From contig OZ245058.1 of the NCBI GenBank assembly GCA_965224595.1, positions 1,054,001 to 1,118,000 on the forward strand: a stretch of DNA of 64,000 nt, read 5' to 3'. The translations under genes were made by a program, and so were the position numbers. The notes beneath the pieces are model-generated. The model did not search any database, was not told where the DNA came from, and saw nothing but the letters and a program-made list of their open reading frames with translations. The DNA is from Aliivibrio_A sp016764915 (GTDB lineage Bacteria > Pseudomonadota > Gammaproteobacteria > Enterobacterales > Vibrionaceae). Below are positions 36,971 through 45,682 of the stretch, piece after piece (position 1 is the first letter of the stretch; the number at the start of each line of letters is the position of its first letter).

Positions 36971-38117
36971 AATTTTCAGTGCCACGGTGCTCCGCATAAC
37001 TGACTTCACACACTTTTTCTATTAAATAGGAATAACACAGCTCAGTGGTGTAAGAGGATTTAGCCATCACCATAGCGCGCTTGCCTAATAGATGGGTTAA
37101 ATCTTGATTGTACTGTAGTGACTGCAATTTAGAGGCAAGGTCAATAAAGTCTCCAGGGGTGTATTTTAAACAGTTATAACCGTCTACCAACTGCACATCC
37201 CACCATGCGCCGTCTGCCGGAATCACGGGACATAAACCCGCAGCCATGGCTTCTAAAATTGAAAGTCCAAAGGGTTCAGATGCACTGGTAGAGACAAATA
37301 TAGAGTGCTGAGAGCGAATATGGTCTAAATCATCGGGACTCTCATACCAGTTTATATGTTCAATATTTTGCGGCGCTATATCGGTGTCCAAAGGTGTTGA
37401 TTTAGGTCTGATATAGCAGACACTTGTGCTTAATGGTCGAGGAATATTATTCAGTGCTTGTAATAAAGTAGACAACCCTTTCCACTTGAGCAGTGAAGCG
37501 GCCCATAATACCGTCATTGTTGTTTGATTATGTTTATAAGGGAGTGGCCAGTTATTCACAGGGAGGCCATTAATCATTATTTGATAATGGGGGCGAGAAA
37601 AGAGATCAGTAATAGCACTCTTATCCATAATGGAAGCCAAACAGAGCTCTATCGAAGGGCGGCTTGAGGGCAAGAAGAACACCAGTTCTGTGGCGATTAA
37701 TGCTCGGGCTGAAAGCTTGGATTTGGCAACAGAGCCGTGTACAAGCTGAAGAACAGGAAACAGTTTTAACAATCTAGCCATATGAAGTGCTAAATCGACG
37801 GATGGACAGGATGCGCCAATAGCAAGTTGAAATGGACCTCGAGTAAACCGTAACAGAATTATCTGAATAGCCATTAAAAAATGACGAAGTAGATACAGAT
37901 AGCCTTGCTCAGTCTGTTGTAACCACGTGGCTTGCCACAGATGAATTGTGTGGCAGTTATCTCTGTTTTGAGTGAAATTCACCCAATGTTCAGGATGGCT
38001 AGTCATCAAATAGCAGCTGTAATGTTTTGGCAAACAGGCCAAAAAATGAGTGGTGGCAGCTTTTGAGCCACCTTGAGAGTTAATTGGATCGAAAATCAGA
38101 ATCTTTGTATGTTTCAT
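36963..38117 (-). CDS. sypJ: SypJ-like GT4 glycosyltransferase
   Basis: 384 residues. INSQGGSKAATTHFLACL (G-G loop) at the N-terminus; MTVLWAASLLKWKGLSTLLQAL and SEPFGLSILEAMAAGLCPVIPADGAWWD (E-x7-E) in the donor domain. It starts 11 bases after sypI and overlaps sypK by 8 bases if the shorter sypK start is right. The specific sugar is not deducible. Confidence 0.82.
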   Translation of the reverse strand: MKHTKILIFDPINSQGGSKAATTHFLACLPKHYSCYLMTSHPEHWVNFTQNRDNCHTIHLWQATWLQQTEQGYLYLLRHFLMAIQIILLRFTRGPFQLAIGASCPSVDLALHMARLLKLFPVLQLVHGSVAKSKLSARALIATELVFFLPSSRPSIELCLASIMDKSAITDLFSRPHYQIMINGLPVNNWPLPYKHNQTTMTVLWAASLLKWKGLSTLLQALNNIPRPLSTSVCYIRPKSTPLDTDIAPQNIEHINWYESPDDLDHIRSQHSIFVSTSASEPFGLSILEAMAAGLCPVIPADGAWWDVQLVDGYNCLKYTPGDFIDLASKLQSLQYNQDLTHLLGKRAMVMAKSSYTTELCYSYLIEKVCEVSYAEHRGTENYV

Positions 38118-38128
38118 AACAACCGCCT

Positions 38129-39343
38129 CTATTTATTAGAAGGTTGGCTCTGGGGAAAGCTAAGTCTAAGTAATACTTGAGCTGCATGACGAAAAGCAAT
38201 GGCAACTTGGTGGAACTTAGGAACAAAGTTAAAGGGAGTTTGTCGATATTCAGGTGCGAGTAGTTCAGAATAAATCGCACTCATTTTTGACGCGTTTTTC
38301 TGTATGTCAAAGTGTTGATGTGCTCTGCGATATCCGGCATGGGCCAGACTTTTACTAAACTCAGGATTGAGATAGCAACGCTTTATGCTGTGATAAAGTT
38401 GGTTGATGTTCCCTTCTTGGTAGAGCAGTCCATTGTGCTCATGGTTCACGACTTCACTTATGCCACCAACATCTGGTGCGATAACTGGTAATTTGGCCAC
38501 CCCTGCTTCAGTAAAAACCAAACCAAACACGTCTTCCCGGGTGGCAGAAACGAACAGGTCGGCACTGTTTTTCATTTGAGCGACGACTTGTGTTTGCTCA
38601 CCACAAAAGTGAACTCGATGGCTAACACCCAATTTTTTACTTAAGGTGATCAATTTTTGTTTATCAGGACCATCGCCAAGAATAGCCAGGTGGATGGGGC
38701 GGCTCTCTTGGGCAAATAGGTAAAGCACCTGCAGTAAATTGTCGACACCTTTACGATGAATTAATGAACCTACCGTAACCATAAGATAATCAGACTTTTT
38801 GAGACCGAGGGATTTTTTAAGCGGGGTTGCTCGTTGGTATTCAAGAAGTTGGGTATCAATGCCATTACTAATTTTGGTGACATGATGGGGGGAGAAACCA
38901 TCATTAAGTAGCTGGTTCGTGACCGCATTACTAACACCGACGGCCATACTGACAAGCGGCAAGCCAAAAAACCAGCGCTGATAGAGAGGGTATAAAGAGT
39001 GTAGATGTACCATCATGGGTAGGTGGAAGTTGCGAGCAAGTAATGTTGAAAGCCAAACAGGAGCGGCATTATTGGCATGAATTAAGTTGATTCGGTGTTG
39101 GCGAACGAGATGACAACCGGTTAAAAAATCTTTAATAAGGTGCAATGAAGAGAGGCTGCTTTTATATGTTTTTATGCCAAGCGCATCGGCCTCTTTCTGC
39201 ATGATCTCTTGATTGCACCATAAAATGGGTTGAAAATTTGCGGGTAAGTGTTGCATCAAATCAAGAAGGCAACGCTCACTTCCTCGGATCCAGTTTTCAC
39301 CATAATGTATGAACAAGATCTTTGTTTTTGTTTGTTTGATCAT
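38129..39343 (-). CDS. sypI: SypI-like GT4 glycosyltransferase
   Basis: 404 residues from the ATG at 39343; a GTG two codons upstream is the alternative. LFIHYGENWIRGSERCLLDLM, LIHANNAAPVWLSTLLAR, VGSLIHRKGVDNLLQVL, ATREDVFGLVFTEAGVAKLPVIAPDVGGISEVV are typical GT4 motifs. It has its own sigma54-type box 36 bases upstream, matching the known sypI promoter position in V. fischeri. Confidence 0.82.
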   Translation of the reverse strand: MIKQTKTKILFIHYGENWIRGSERCLLDLMQHLPANFQPILWCNQEIMQKEADALGIKTYKSSLSSLHLIKDFLTGCHLVRQHRINLIHANNAAPVWLSTLLARNFHLPMMVHLHSLYPLYQRWFFGLPLVSMAVGVSNAVTNQLLNDGFSPHHVTKISNGIDTQLLEYQRATPLKKSLGLKKSDYLMVTVGSLIHRKGVDNLLQVLYLFAQESRPIHLAILGDGPDKQKLITLSKKLGVSHRVHFCGEQTQVVAQMKNSADLFVSATREDVFGLVFTEAGVAKLPVIAPDVGGISEVVNHEHNGLLYQEGNINQLYHSIKRCYLNPEFSKSLAHAGYRRAHQHFDIQKNASKMSAIYSELLAPEYRQTPFNFVPKFHQVAIAFRHAAQVLLRLSFPQSQPSNK

Positions 39344-39378
39344 AGCCACTGTCCAACTGAGAATGATAGTTAAAAGAC

Positions 39379-39394
39379 AGCAAGAGTGAGGCCA
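39379..39394 (-). promoter_or_regulatory. sigma54-type promoter of sypI
   Basis: Minus strand TGGCCT-CACTC-TTGCT, in the 139-bp gap between sypH and sypI. The transcription start would be about 25 nt before the sypI ATG. Confidence 0.7.
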
Positions 39395-39456
39395 TAATTG
39401 TTTTCTTTGTTTTCCAGTGCTTTAAATAATTAACTTGCTAATATTGTGGTTTATTT

Positions 39457-39481
39457 TCGCAAATTGCATTGCAATTAGACA
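39457..39481. promoter_or_regulatory. Degenerate copy of the syp enhancer palindrome before sypI
   Basis: TCGCA-AA-TTGC-ATT-GCAA-TT-AGACA: core YTGC-N3-GCAR intact, left arm 4/5, right arm poor. Its centre lies 75 bp from the -24 box, close to the 74 bp at sypA and sypP. It directly follows the sypH stop codon. Confidence 0.5.
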
Positions 39482-39482
39482 A

Positions 39483-40484
39483 TTATGCCACTCGATAAAG
39501 GTCCAGTAATTTCGGTAAAATCGCTTTGTCAGAAAAGCTTTGACGTACGGTTTTTTGTGCCGCAAATTGATAGTGCTCTCTCTGTTTCGGCAGCTGGTGT
39601 AAGTAGGCCAGTAGGGCATCTTGGAACAGCAACACCCGTTGTTCTGGAATTAACCAGCCATTGTTTTCATGAGAGATCAGTTTATTGAGTGAGCCCACGT
39701 TGAAGCTGATGACTGGAATCCCTCTCGCCATGGCTTCAATGGCAGCCATAGGCAGACCTTCGAACCTAGATGGCATAAGAAGAACACCAATATTTTGCCA
39801 TTGATGACTCATATCTTGCTGACCATGAAAAGTCACATTGTCAGTCGCAGCGTGTTGTAGCATCTGTCTCTCCGGGCCGTCACCGTAAATATCAAAATGT
39901 GTTTTCGGCATATTCTTGGCTAGTGTCAAAATACGGTCGGCACCTTTTTCGTAACTTAATCGGCCAACAAACGCCACTTTTCGGCCTAAACTGATGCTGT
40001 AGTTTGAATTTGAGAGGAAATTATTGATGACAGTCGTTTTATATGGGACGGAGTGAGCAATGGGCTCACTGACTGCGATTCGCTTTTTAGATAAGAAAGA
40101 GCTGTAACGGTCAATGAGATCATAAAGTGCTAATTTCCCTTGTTTAGTTTCTCCGGCATGGAAGCTGCTGACCACAGGTACTGAGTGCATAAATCCTATT
40201 ATACGGCCCATGATTCCCGCTTTATAACCATGAGTGTGCATCAGTGCTGGTGGTGAGTATTTAATGAGATTTCGTAGGCCAGAAAAAGTGTTTTGAAGCT
40301 TAATATAAGGGATGCCGGCTTTGGAAAGTTCTGTCGCAAGAGGATGTTTTATTGTGTATTTTTTCAAAAAAATAACTTGCACAGGATGTTGATCTGCTTG
40401 CAGTGCTTGCGCAAGATGAAGTACGTGGCTTTCAATACCACCGAACTCTTTGCTGTCTATTAATAACCATATTTTCTGTTTCAT
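39483..40484 (-). CDS. sypH: SypH-like GT4 glycosyltransferase
   Basis: 333 residues. IWLLIDSKEFGGIESHVLHLAQAL, ALMHTHGYKAGIMGRI, KVAFVGRLSYEKGADRILTLA, LMPSRFEGLPMAAIEAMARGIPVISFNVGSL (E-x7-E). First gene of the whole leftward syp run in this genome; in V. fischeri it is in the middle, downstream of sypG. A sigma54-type box precedes it. Confidence 0.82.
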   Translation of the reverse strand: MKQKIWLLIDSKEFGGIESHVLHLAQALQADQHPVQVIFLKKYTIKHPLATELSKAGIPYIKLQNTFSGLRNLIKYSPPALMHTHGYKAGIMGRIIGFMHSVPVVSSFHAGETKQGKLALYDLIDRYSSFLSKKRIAVSEPIAHSVPYKTTVINNFLSNSNYSISLGRKVAFVGRLSYEKGADRILTLAKNMPKTHFDIYGDGPERQMLQHAATDNVTFHGQQDMSHQWQNIGVLLMPSRFEGLPMAAIEAMARGIPVISFNVGSLNKLISHENNGWLIPEQRVLLFQDALLAYLHQLPKQREHYQFAAQKTVRQSFSDKAILPKLLDLYRVA

Positions 40485-40521
40485 GATTTTGTCTCTCTGC
40501 TATTGCTTAGGTTAAAATACC

Positions 40522-40537
40522 AGCATAATTGATGCCA
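40522..40537 (-). promoter_or_regulatory. sigma54-type promoter of sypH
   Basis: Minus strand TGGCAT-CAATT-ATGCT between the purT terminator and sypH. GG and GC are correctly spaced. No palindrome like those at sypA/sypP was found within 100 bp upstream. Because sypH heads the locus here, it needs a promoter of its own. Confidence 0.6.
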
Positions 40538-40564
40538 TTTTCTTGATTTTGATCGGCTTGAAAA

Positions 40565-40590
40565 TAAAAAAGCCAGCAACAATGCTGGCT
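40565..40590 (-). terminator. Rho-independent terminator after purT
   Basis: AGCCAGCA-TTGT-TGCTGGCT on the minus strand followed by TTTTTTATTTT. It separates purT from the syp locus. Confidence 0.9.
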
Positions 40591-40616
40591 TTATAAATGA
40601 AACAGAGAGTTAGAGG

Positions 40617-41792
40617 TTAATAATGGACAGTCACTTGATTGGCACTGGTGATCGCATCTTTAATGGCAGTATCGATATCTTGACGGCGGGTCATGGAAAC
40701 CCCCAGACGTCGACGACCGTTAATGCTAGGCTTTCCAAACAATCGAACTTGCGTTTGCGGTTGAGTGAGTGCTTGACCTAAACCACTAAATTGTATGTCG
40801 GATGAATGGCCATCTCCCAAAATGACCGCCGAAGCACTGGGGCCATATTGTTCGATAGTGTTGATTGGAAGACCGGTAAAAGCACGCACATGCAGTGCAA
40901 ACTCAGAAAGATCCTGAGAAATTAACGTCACCAAGCCGGTATCATGCGGGCGAGGGGAGACTTCATTAAAATAAATATCGTCGCCTTTAATAAAGAGCTC
41001 CACGCCAAACAGGCCATATCCACCAAGTGCATTAACCACTTTCTCGGCGGCATGTTGAGCCTTATTCAGCGCGATATCAGACATAGCTTGTGGCTGCCAT
41101 GACTCGCGATAATCACCCTCTTCTTGTCGATGGCCTATTGGTGCACAGAAATGGACACCATCCACAGCGCGAATGGTCAGCAGGGAGATCTCATAATCAA
41201 AATCAACAAATCCTTCAATAATCACGCGTCCAGCGCCGGTTCGGCCACCTTGTTGTGAATAGTCCCAAGCCGCTTGAATATCGTCATTACTTTTGATGAC
41301 ACTCTGTCCTTTGCCCGATGAACTCATGATAGGTTTCACTACGCAAGGAATGCCGATGGTGTGCACGGCGGCATGAAAGTCATCAACGTTATCTGCAAAC
41401 TGAAACGCTGAGGTTGGAATAGCTAACTCTTCAGCAGCAAGGCGGCGAATGCCTTCGCGGTTCATTGTGAGCTGAGTAGCGCGAGCAGTAGGGACAATAT
41501 TAACACCTTGCTGTTCAAGCTTGGCCAGTGAGGCCGTGGCAATTGCTTCTACTTCCGGTACCACAAAATGCGGTTTCTCGGCTTTAATAATACGCTCTAA
41601 AGCTTCACCATCAAGCATATCGAGAACATAGCTTCGATGAGCGATTTGCATCGCAGGTGCGTTTTCATAGCTGTCGACTGCAATCACTTCTAGACCGAGA
41701 CGCTGACACTCGATAGCCACTTCTTTGCCCAACTCACCAGAGCCGAGAAGTAATACACGAGTTGCACTAGATAACGTAGCAGTACCAAACAT
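40617..41792 (-). CDS. purT: Formate-dependent GAR transformylase PurT
   Basis: 391 residues from the ATG at 41792 (MFGTATLSSATRVLLLGSGELGKEVAIE); E. coli PurT has 392. The open frame continues 49 codons upstream through the PurR operator and is not coding. ATP-grasp enzyme: VVKPIMSSSGKGQSV, EGFVDFDYEISLLT, GVELFIKGDDIYFNEVSPRPHDTG. It makes formyl-GAR from GAR, formate and ATP in purine synthesis. Controlled by PurR through the operator at 41866-41881. Confidence 0.95.
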   Translation of the reverse strand: MFGTATLSSATRVLLLGSGELGKEVAIECQRLGLEVIAVDSYENAPAMQIAHRSYVLDMLDGEALERIIKAEKPHFVVPEVEAIATASLAKLEQQGVNIVPTARATQLTMNREGIRRLAAEELAIPTSAFQFADNVDDFHAAVHTIGIPCVVKPIMSSSGKGQSVIKSNDDIQAAWDYSQQGGRTGAGRVIIEGFVDFDYEISLLTIRAVDGVHFCAPIGHRQEEGDYRESWQPQAMSDIALNKAQHAAEKVVNALGGYGLFGVELFIKGDDIYFNEVSPRPHDTGLVTLISQDLSEFALHVRAFTGLPINTIEQYGPSASAVILGDGHSSDIQFSGLGQALTQPQTQVRLFGKPSINGRRRLGVSMTRRQDIDTAIKDAITSANQVTVHY

Positions 41793-41865
41793 ATTAAGCC
41801 TATATTGATAAATAAAAATGAAGTGTGATCCGTAATAGGGCGAATAATACGGTTTTTTTATAAGG

Positions 41866-41881
41866 ACGCAATCGATTGCGC
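41866..41881. promoter_or_regulatory. PurR operator of purT
   Basis: ACGCAATCGATTGCGC contains a perfect 14-bp dyad (CGCAATCGATTGCG) matching the PurR consensus ACGCAANCGNTTNCGT. It lies 75 bp before the purT start. purR is in the same window. Confidence 0.85.
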
Positions 41882-41891
41882 GGCTTTTGAT

Positions 41892-41922
41892 AAAAAAGAC
41901 CAGCAATTCAACATTACTGGTC
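41892..41922 (-). terminator. Rho-independent terminator after cdd
   Basis: Minus strand GACCAGTAAT-GTTGA-ATTGCTGGTC followed by TTTTTTA; one mismatch in a 10-bp stem. Confidence 0.85.
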
Positions 41923-41961
41923 AAACTTCGTAACAGCACCTACAAAGTGTTAAAGAGTGTA

Positions 41962-42873
41962 TTAAAGAGCAAGGTACTCCATTTCAATGTCTGGATTGAT
42001 TGCTTCCAGAGTTCCTTGCGTGTCCACTAAGTGACTGACTGTTGCATTCGCACGTTCAACCAAGGCTACCTCATTGATATTATCGAAAGAGACACCGGAC
42101 ATATTCATATTCACTAAGGCGACCTGAAGTGGAGGCAAGCTTGGATTGAACGCTGCATTTTCAGCGTACATCCCAGAAAAAATGTGGCCATCTGTTGTTT
42201 TGATCGCGACACCGCTGATATTGCTGCTATAGGGAGCGTGGCTCTTATTCGTTGCATTAAGTGCGGCGAGAACAAGCTCTTTGTCACTTGGGTAACTCAA
42301 TTGGTGATCCACTTTTGCCATGAGTGGCGTCGTTATATTGAGATCCGCTGGGCCAAAAGATTCTGGTAAATAGGTTTGCAGCGTTTTTTGTTCACGCCCA
42401 GGAAGTTGTATCGTTAACTCTGAAGCCGTGCTTAATTCGTTCATGAACTGTCGGCAATGGCCACAAGGGCTAAAGTTAATGGTGATGTCAGAGATGCCTG
42501 TTTCACCGTTTACCCAAGCGTAACTAATTGCAGATTGCTCGGCATGAACGGTTTGGCCCAGTTGAAGACCAAGAATTTCAAGGTTAGCGCCAAAATAGAG
42601 GTCGCCAGATAAGCCACGAGCAATGGCTCCAACATAGAAATTAGAAATTGGGGCAACAGAATAGGCAGCGGCTAAAGGGAGCAGAGCTAAGCGTAAATCA
42701 CGATCAGTCAGACCACTTTCACTAAGCAGTTGTTCGAACAGCTCTTTACTGATCACAGAACGAAATTGAGAGTGTAATACGACCGTGGTAATAGAAGCTT
42801 GAATCGAGCTAGGAAGCGCCGAAATCGCATCTTTAAGTCGTTGATGAAGTTCAGATTGTTGTGATACAGACAT
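41962..42873 (-). CDS. cdd: Cytidine deaminase
   Basis: 303 residues (E. coli Cdd 294), the long dimeric type with a catalytic N-terminal and a degenerate C-terminal domain. Zinc ligands and catalytic Glu are in HAEQSAISYAW and SPCGHCRQF (P-C-x2-C). YSNFYVGA-type substrate strand is ISNFYVGAIARG. It converts cytidine and deoxycytidine to uridine/deoxyuridine, feeding Udp. CRP and CytR-like sites precede it, and a terminator follows. Confidence 0.94.
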   Translation of the reverse strand: MSVSQQSELHQRLKDAISALPSSIQASITTVVLHSQFRSVISKELFEQLLSESGLTDRDLRLALLPLAAAYSVAPISNFYVGAIARGLSGDLYFGANLEILGLQLGQTVHAEQSAISYAWVNGETGISDITINFSPCGHCRQFMNELSTASELTIQLPGREQKTLQTYLPESFGPADLNITTPLMAKVDHQLSYPSDKELVLAALNATNKSHAPYSSNISGVAIKTTDGHIFSGMYAENAAFNPSLPPLQVALVNMNMSGVSFDNINEVALVERANATVSHLVDTQGTLEAINPDIEMEYLAL

Positions 42874-42928
42874 AACAGCGTCCTTTTGAATATGGAGAAA
42901 CAGTGTACCGACTGAATGTCAATATTCC

Positions 42929-42966
42929 AGTGATGCACATCACATAAGATTTAATTTTGTTGCATT
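42929..42966 (-). promoter_or_regulatory. CRP site and CytR-type octamer before cdd
   Basis: GTGA-TGCACA-TCACA at 42930-42944 is an exact CRP dyad core. GTTGCATT at 42959-42966 equals the CytR octamer. E. coli cdd is CRP-activated and CytR-repressed, so the arrangement is expected. Confidence 0.75.
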
Positions 42967-43023
42967 CAATATCCACAAATGAGAGATGTAACGCAAACAA
43001 TAATGCCATCTGAATTCAATTCC

Positions 43024-43707
43024 TCACAGGTAGTGATGAAGAAAGGTGAGTAATGAAAATATGGCAGGAGCAATAAGTGAGGTAATAACGCCACAAATCA
43101 CCATAGCTAGTGAACTGAACGCGCCATCTTTCGCGTGCACTTCAATGGATTTGGCGGTGCCTAAACCGTGTGAGACACAACCCATGGTAATCCCTTTGGC
43201 GACCGAACTGTTTACATTAATCGCTTTATAGATCGGATAGGCAAAAATGGAACCGGTTACCCCTGCAAGGATCACCAGAATAGAGGCAATGGCAGGCTCT
43301 CCGCCAAGCTGCTCTGCAATCGCCATTGAAATCGGTGTAGTGACAGATTTTGGTAATATAGCCGCAACAAGGTGCATTTCGGCGCCCAATAATAGAGCAA
43401 TAATACCAGATACTAACATCGACACGACACAACCCACAGTGCAGGTAAAGAGGATGAGCTTCCAATGCGCGCGAATGGCAGGCAACTGCTCATACAACGG
43501 ATAGGCAAGAGCGACGACAGCAGGCTGCAATAGATAGTGGATAGGGAAATTATCATTAAAGTAAGTGTCATACGGTACATCCAAAAACAACAACGTCGGG
43601 ATGATAATGAACATACTAAGCAAAAATGCGCTGTTTAAAGGGTGCGGGTATTTACGAGCAAAAGCGCGAGCAAGATAAAAAACAACGAGAGTGAGCAGGA
43701 TCCACAT
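43024..43707 (-). CDS. yohK: LrgB/CidB-family membrane protein (YohK)
   Basis: 227 residues, mostly hydrophobic helices, with LrgB signatures: ALAYPLYEQLPAIRAHW, ILPKSVTTPISMAIAEQLGGEPAIASILVILAGVTGSI, GCVSHGLGTAKSIE. LrgB proteins pair with LrgA in holin/antiholin-like or metabolite transport roles. It follows yohJ by one base, so the two are co-translated; adjacency to cdd is conserved in E. coli (yohJ-yohK-cdd) and V. cholerae. Confidence 0.9.
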   Translation of the reverse strand: MWILLTLVVFYLARAFARKYPHPLNSAFLLSMFIIIPTLLFLDVPYDTYFNDNFPIHYLLQPAVVALAYPLYEQLPAIRAHWKLILFTCTVGCVVSMLVSGIIALLLGAEMHLVAAILPKSVTTPISMAIAEQLGGEPAIASILVILAGVTGSIFAYPIYKAINVNSSVAKGITMGCVSHGLGTAKSIEVHAKDGAFSSLAMVICGVITSLIAPAIFSLLTFLHHYL

Positions 43708-43708
43708 G

Positions 43709-44065
43709 TTACTTAGCCCCTCTCTCTAATTTTTGAATGAGCAGAGCTAGGAATGCGATCATCACCAATGTACCACCGACCGTACTGACGAGAATCGACA
43801 ACGCGTTTTGTTGCAACAGCTCAAAATGGTCGATCAAACCTACAGAGACAGGTATAAACAGCAACATCATACTGCGAACCAACAACACTGAACTCTCTTT
43901 AGCCCAGCTAGGCTTGATGATCCCCGTTGTTAAAAATAGAAACAGTAACAACATACCAATGATGCTACCTGAAATGGCAACACCACTCACCGTTTGCAGA
44001 TAGTTTCCCGCCAGTAAGCAGGCCATCACAATGGCAAACGAACGCAGATATTTGAATATAATCAC
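43709..44065 (-). CDS. yohJ: LrgA/CidA-family membrane protein (YohJ)
   Basis: 118 residues, four helices: YLRSFAIVMACLLAGNYLQ, ISGSIIGMLLLFLFL (the LrgA glycine motif), MLLFIPVSVGLIDHF, TVGGTLVMIAFLALLI. CidA/LrgA family, holin-like. Partner of the downstream YohK. Confidence 0.9.
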   Translation of the reverse strand: MIIFKYLRSFAIVMACLLAGNYLQTVSGVAISGSIIGMLLLFLFLTTGIIKPSWAKESSVLLVRSMMLLFIPVSVGLIDHFELLQQNALSILVSTVGGTLVMIAFLALLIQKLERGAK

Positions 44066-44089
44066 AACAAACTCTTTAGTTAATGCAAA

Positions 44090-45514
44090 TTAAGAGGCGA
44101 TGCTCTCAACATATTGGTAGATCGAGGTAAGAATCTGAATGTTCTTATCATTGCCTTCATGTTCTGCGAATTTTTGTTGCAGGTTGTCCATATAGTCAGG
44201 AAGGTGAGTTTCGTAATAATCACGCAGATAGTTTGCCCAACGCATCTGCTCTTGCTCATCTAACGTCTCTGGGAAGTTACGTGCACGGTATCGAAACAGC
44301 AGTGGTTTAATACGCGGGTCTTCCACATTCAATTCAAAATCGATTAATTGAGCCGGAGAGGAGTTTCGAATGATATCAATCGTCGCTTTATCAGCATTAG
44401 AGAAAAAACCACTGTAGAGCTGAGTATCAACATTATTGTCATTTTCATACTCACGTTCAATCGCAAACAGCTGGATTAACTTTTGGCGAATCTCAGGGTT
44501 CTGTTTTAATATTGCTAAGTTAGCCAAACAAGCTTGACGGTCAATACCAATGGTTTGCGCATTTTCAGCGGTCAGTGTTTTTGCTGGAGCGAGAATAGGA
44601 CACTTATTGATATGCACGAGCTTAACGGGAATAGGCGCTTCATCTGGCGCAAGGTCAGCGCGTTTGGTGTACATGCGCTGCTTAATATCTTCAACGGATA
44701 GCTCTAGTAGCGGCGTTGGATCCATCGCTAGGTTAACGGTGATCACTGCATTATTATTACTTGGGTGCCAGGCTAACGGAACAATCCAAGAGGTGTTTGA
44801 GCACTCAGTACCAAACATGCCAGACACATGCATTAATGGTGTTAAGTTCGCAATATCAATCAACTCATTCAATTTACGCTTGTGACGCATGTTCAATAAG
44901 TAGTCGAACATTTTTGGCTGCGCTTGTTTGAGCTTTTTGGCCAGCTCAATGGTAGCGTGAACATCCGCCATCGCGTCGTGAGCATTGGCGTGCTCAATGC
45001 CATTCTCAACAGACAGCTTCTCAAGTTTAAAGCTCGGCTTGCCTTCATCATCAACAGGCCAGTTAATCCCATCAGGTCGGAGTGCATACACGGCACGCAT
45101 CACATCAAGCAGATCCCAACGAGAATTGCCGTTTTGCCAGCTCCACGCATAGGGGTCAAAAAAGTTACGGTATAAGGTATAGCGGGTCACTTCATCATCA
45201 AAGCGGATGTTGTTATAACCAAGCGAGCAGGTATTTGGTGTGGCGAACTCATTGTGAATTTGAGTAATAAACTCTTGTTCGCTCAGGCCTTTTTCAATGG
45301 TCAGCTGAGGTTTGATGCCAGTTATCAACGCAGCTTCAGGCGATGGAAGATAATCTGCAGGGGGTTTGCAGTAGATCACCAGTGGTTCACCAATAATATT
45401 GAAATCCATATCGGTACGAACCCCTGCAAACTGACAAGGCCTATCTTTCGCCGGGCTAACGCCCCAAGTTTCGTAATCAAAAAAGAAGAATGACGGGGCG
45501 TTACTACTATTCAT
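44090..45514 (-). CDS. sbcB: Exodeoxyribonuclease I
   Basis: 474 residues, same length class as E. coli ExoI (475). DEDDh nuclease motifs: FFFDYETWG (D-x-E), NNIRFDDEVTRY, and ANAHDAMADVHATI (H-x4-D), then the SH3-like and C-terminal helical domains (ENEYENDNNVDTQLYSGFF region). Degrades single-stranded DNA 3'-5' and trims recombination intermediates. It is the last chromosomal gene before the prophage; its promoter region (45515-45680) borders the prophage end. Confidence 0.95.
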   Translation of the reverse strand: MNSSNAPSFFFFDYETWGVSPAKDRPCQFAGVRTDMDFNIIGEPLVIYCKPPADYLPSPEAALITGIKPQLTIEKGLSEQEFITQIHNEFATPNTCSLGYNNIRFDDEVTRYTLYRNFFDPYAWSWQNGNSRWDLLDVMRAVYALRPDGINWPVDDEGKPSFKLEKLSVENGIEHANAHDAMADVHATIELAKKLKQAQPKMFDYLLNMRHKRKLNELIDIANLTPLMHVSGMFGTECSNTSWIVPLAWHPSNNNAVITVNLAMDPTPLLELSVEDIKQRMYTKRADLAPDEAPIPVKLVHINKCPILAPAKTLTAENAQTIGIDRQACLANLAILKQNPEIRQKLIQLFAIEREYENDNNVDTQLYSGFFSNADKATIDIIRNSSPAQLIDFELNVEDPRIKPLLFRYRARNFPETLDEQEQMRWANYLRDYYETHLPDYMDNLQQKFAEHEGNDKNIQILTSIYQYVESIAS

Positions 45515-45682
45515 GGTTAGATTCCAATGGTGTCGTGTTCATATAATCTGCCTAATTAAACAATGAGTTACTGGGTTGAATATCCATCTGTTCAACGTGT
45601 CATAGATAGATAATTAGTGCTTCATATTCACACTTTTGTCCAAATCGGTGTCCAAATTGGGTTTTGAGTGTGTCCTAAAAAA

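Noticed and set aside
45515..45682. tRNA gene or attL core next to sbcB
   Set aside because: No tRNA fold or duplicated core could be seen; the other attachment end is outside the window.
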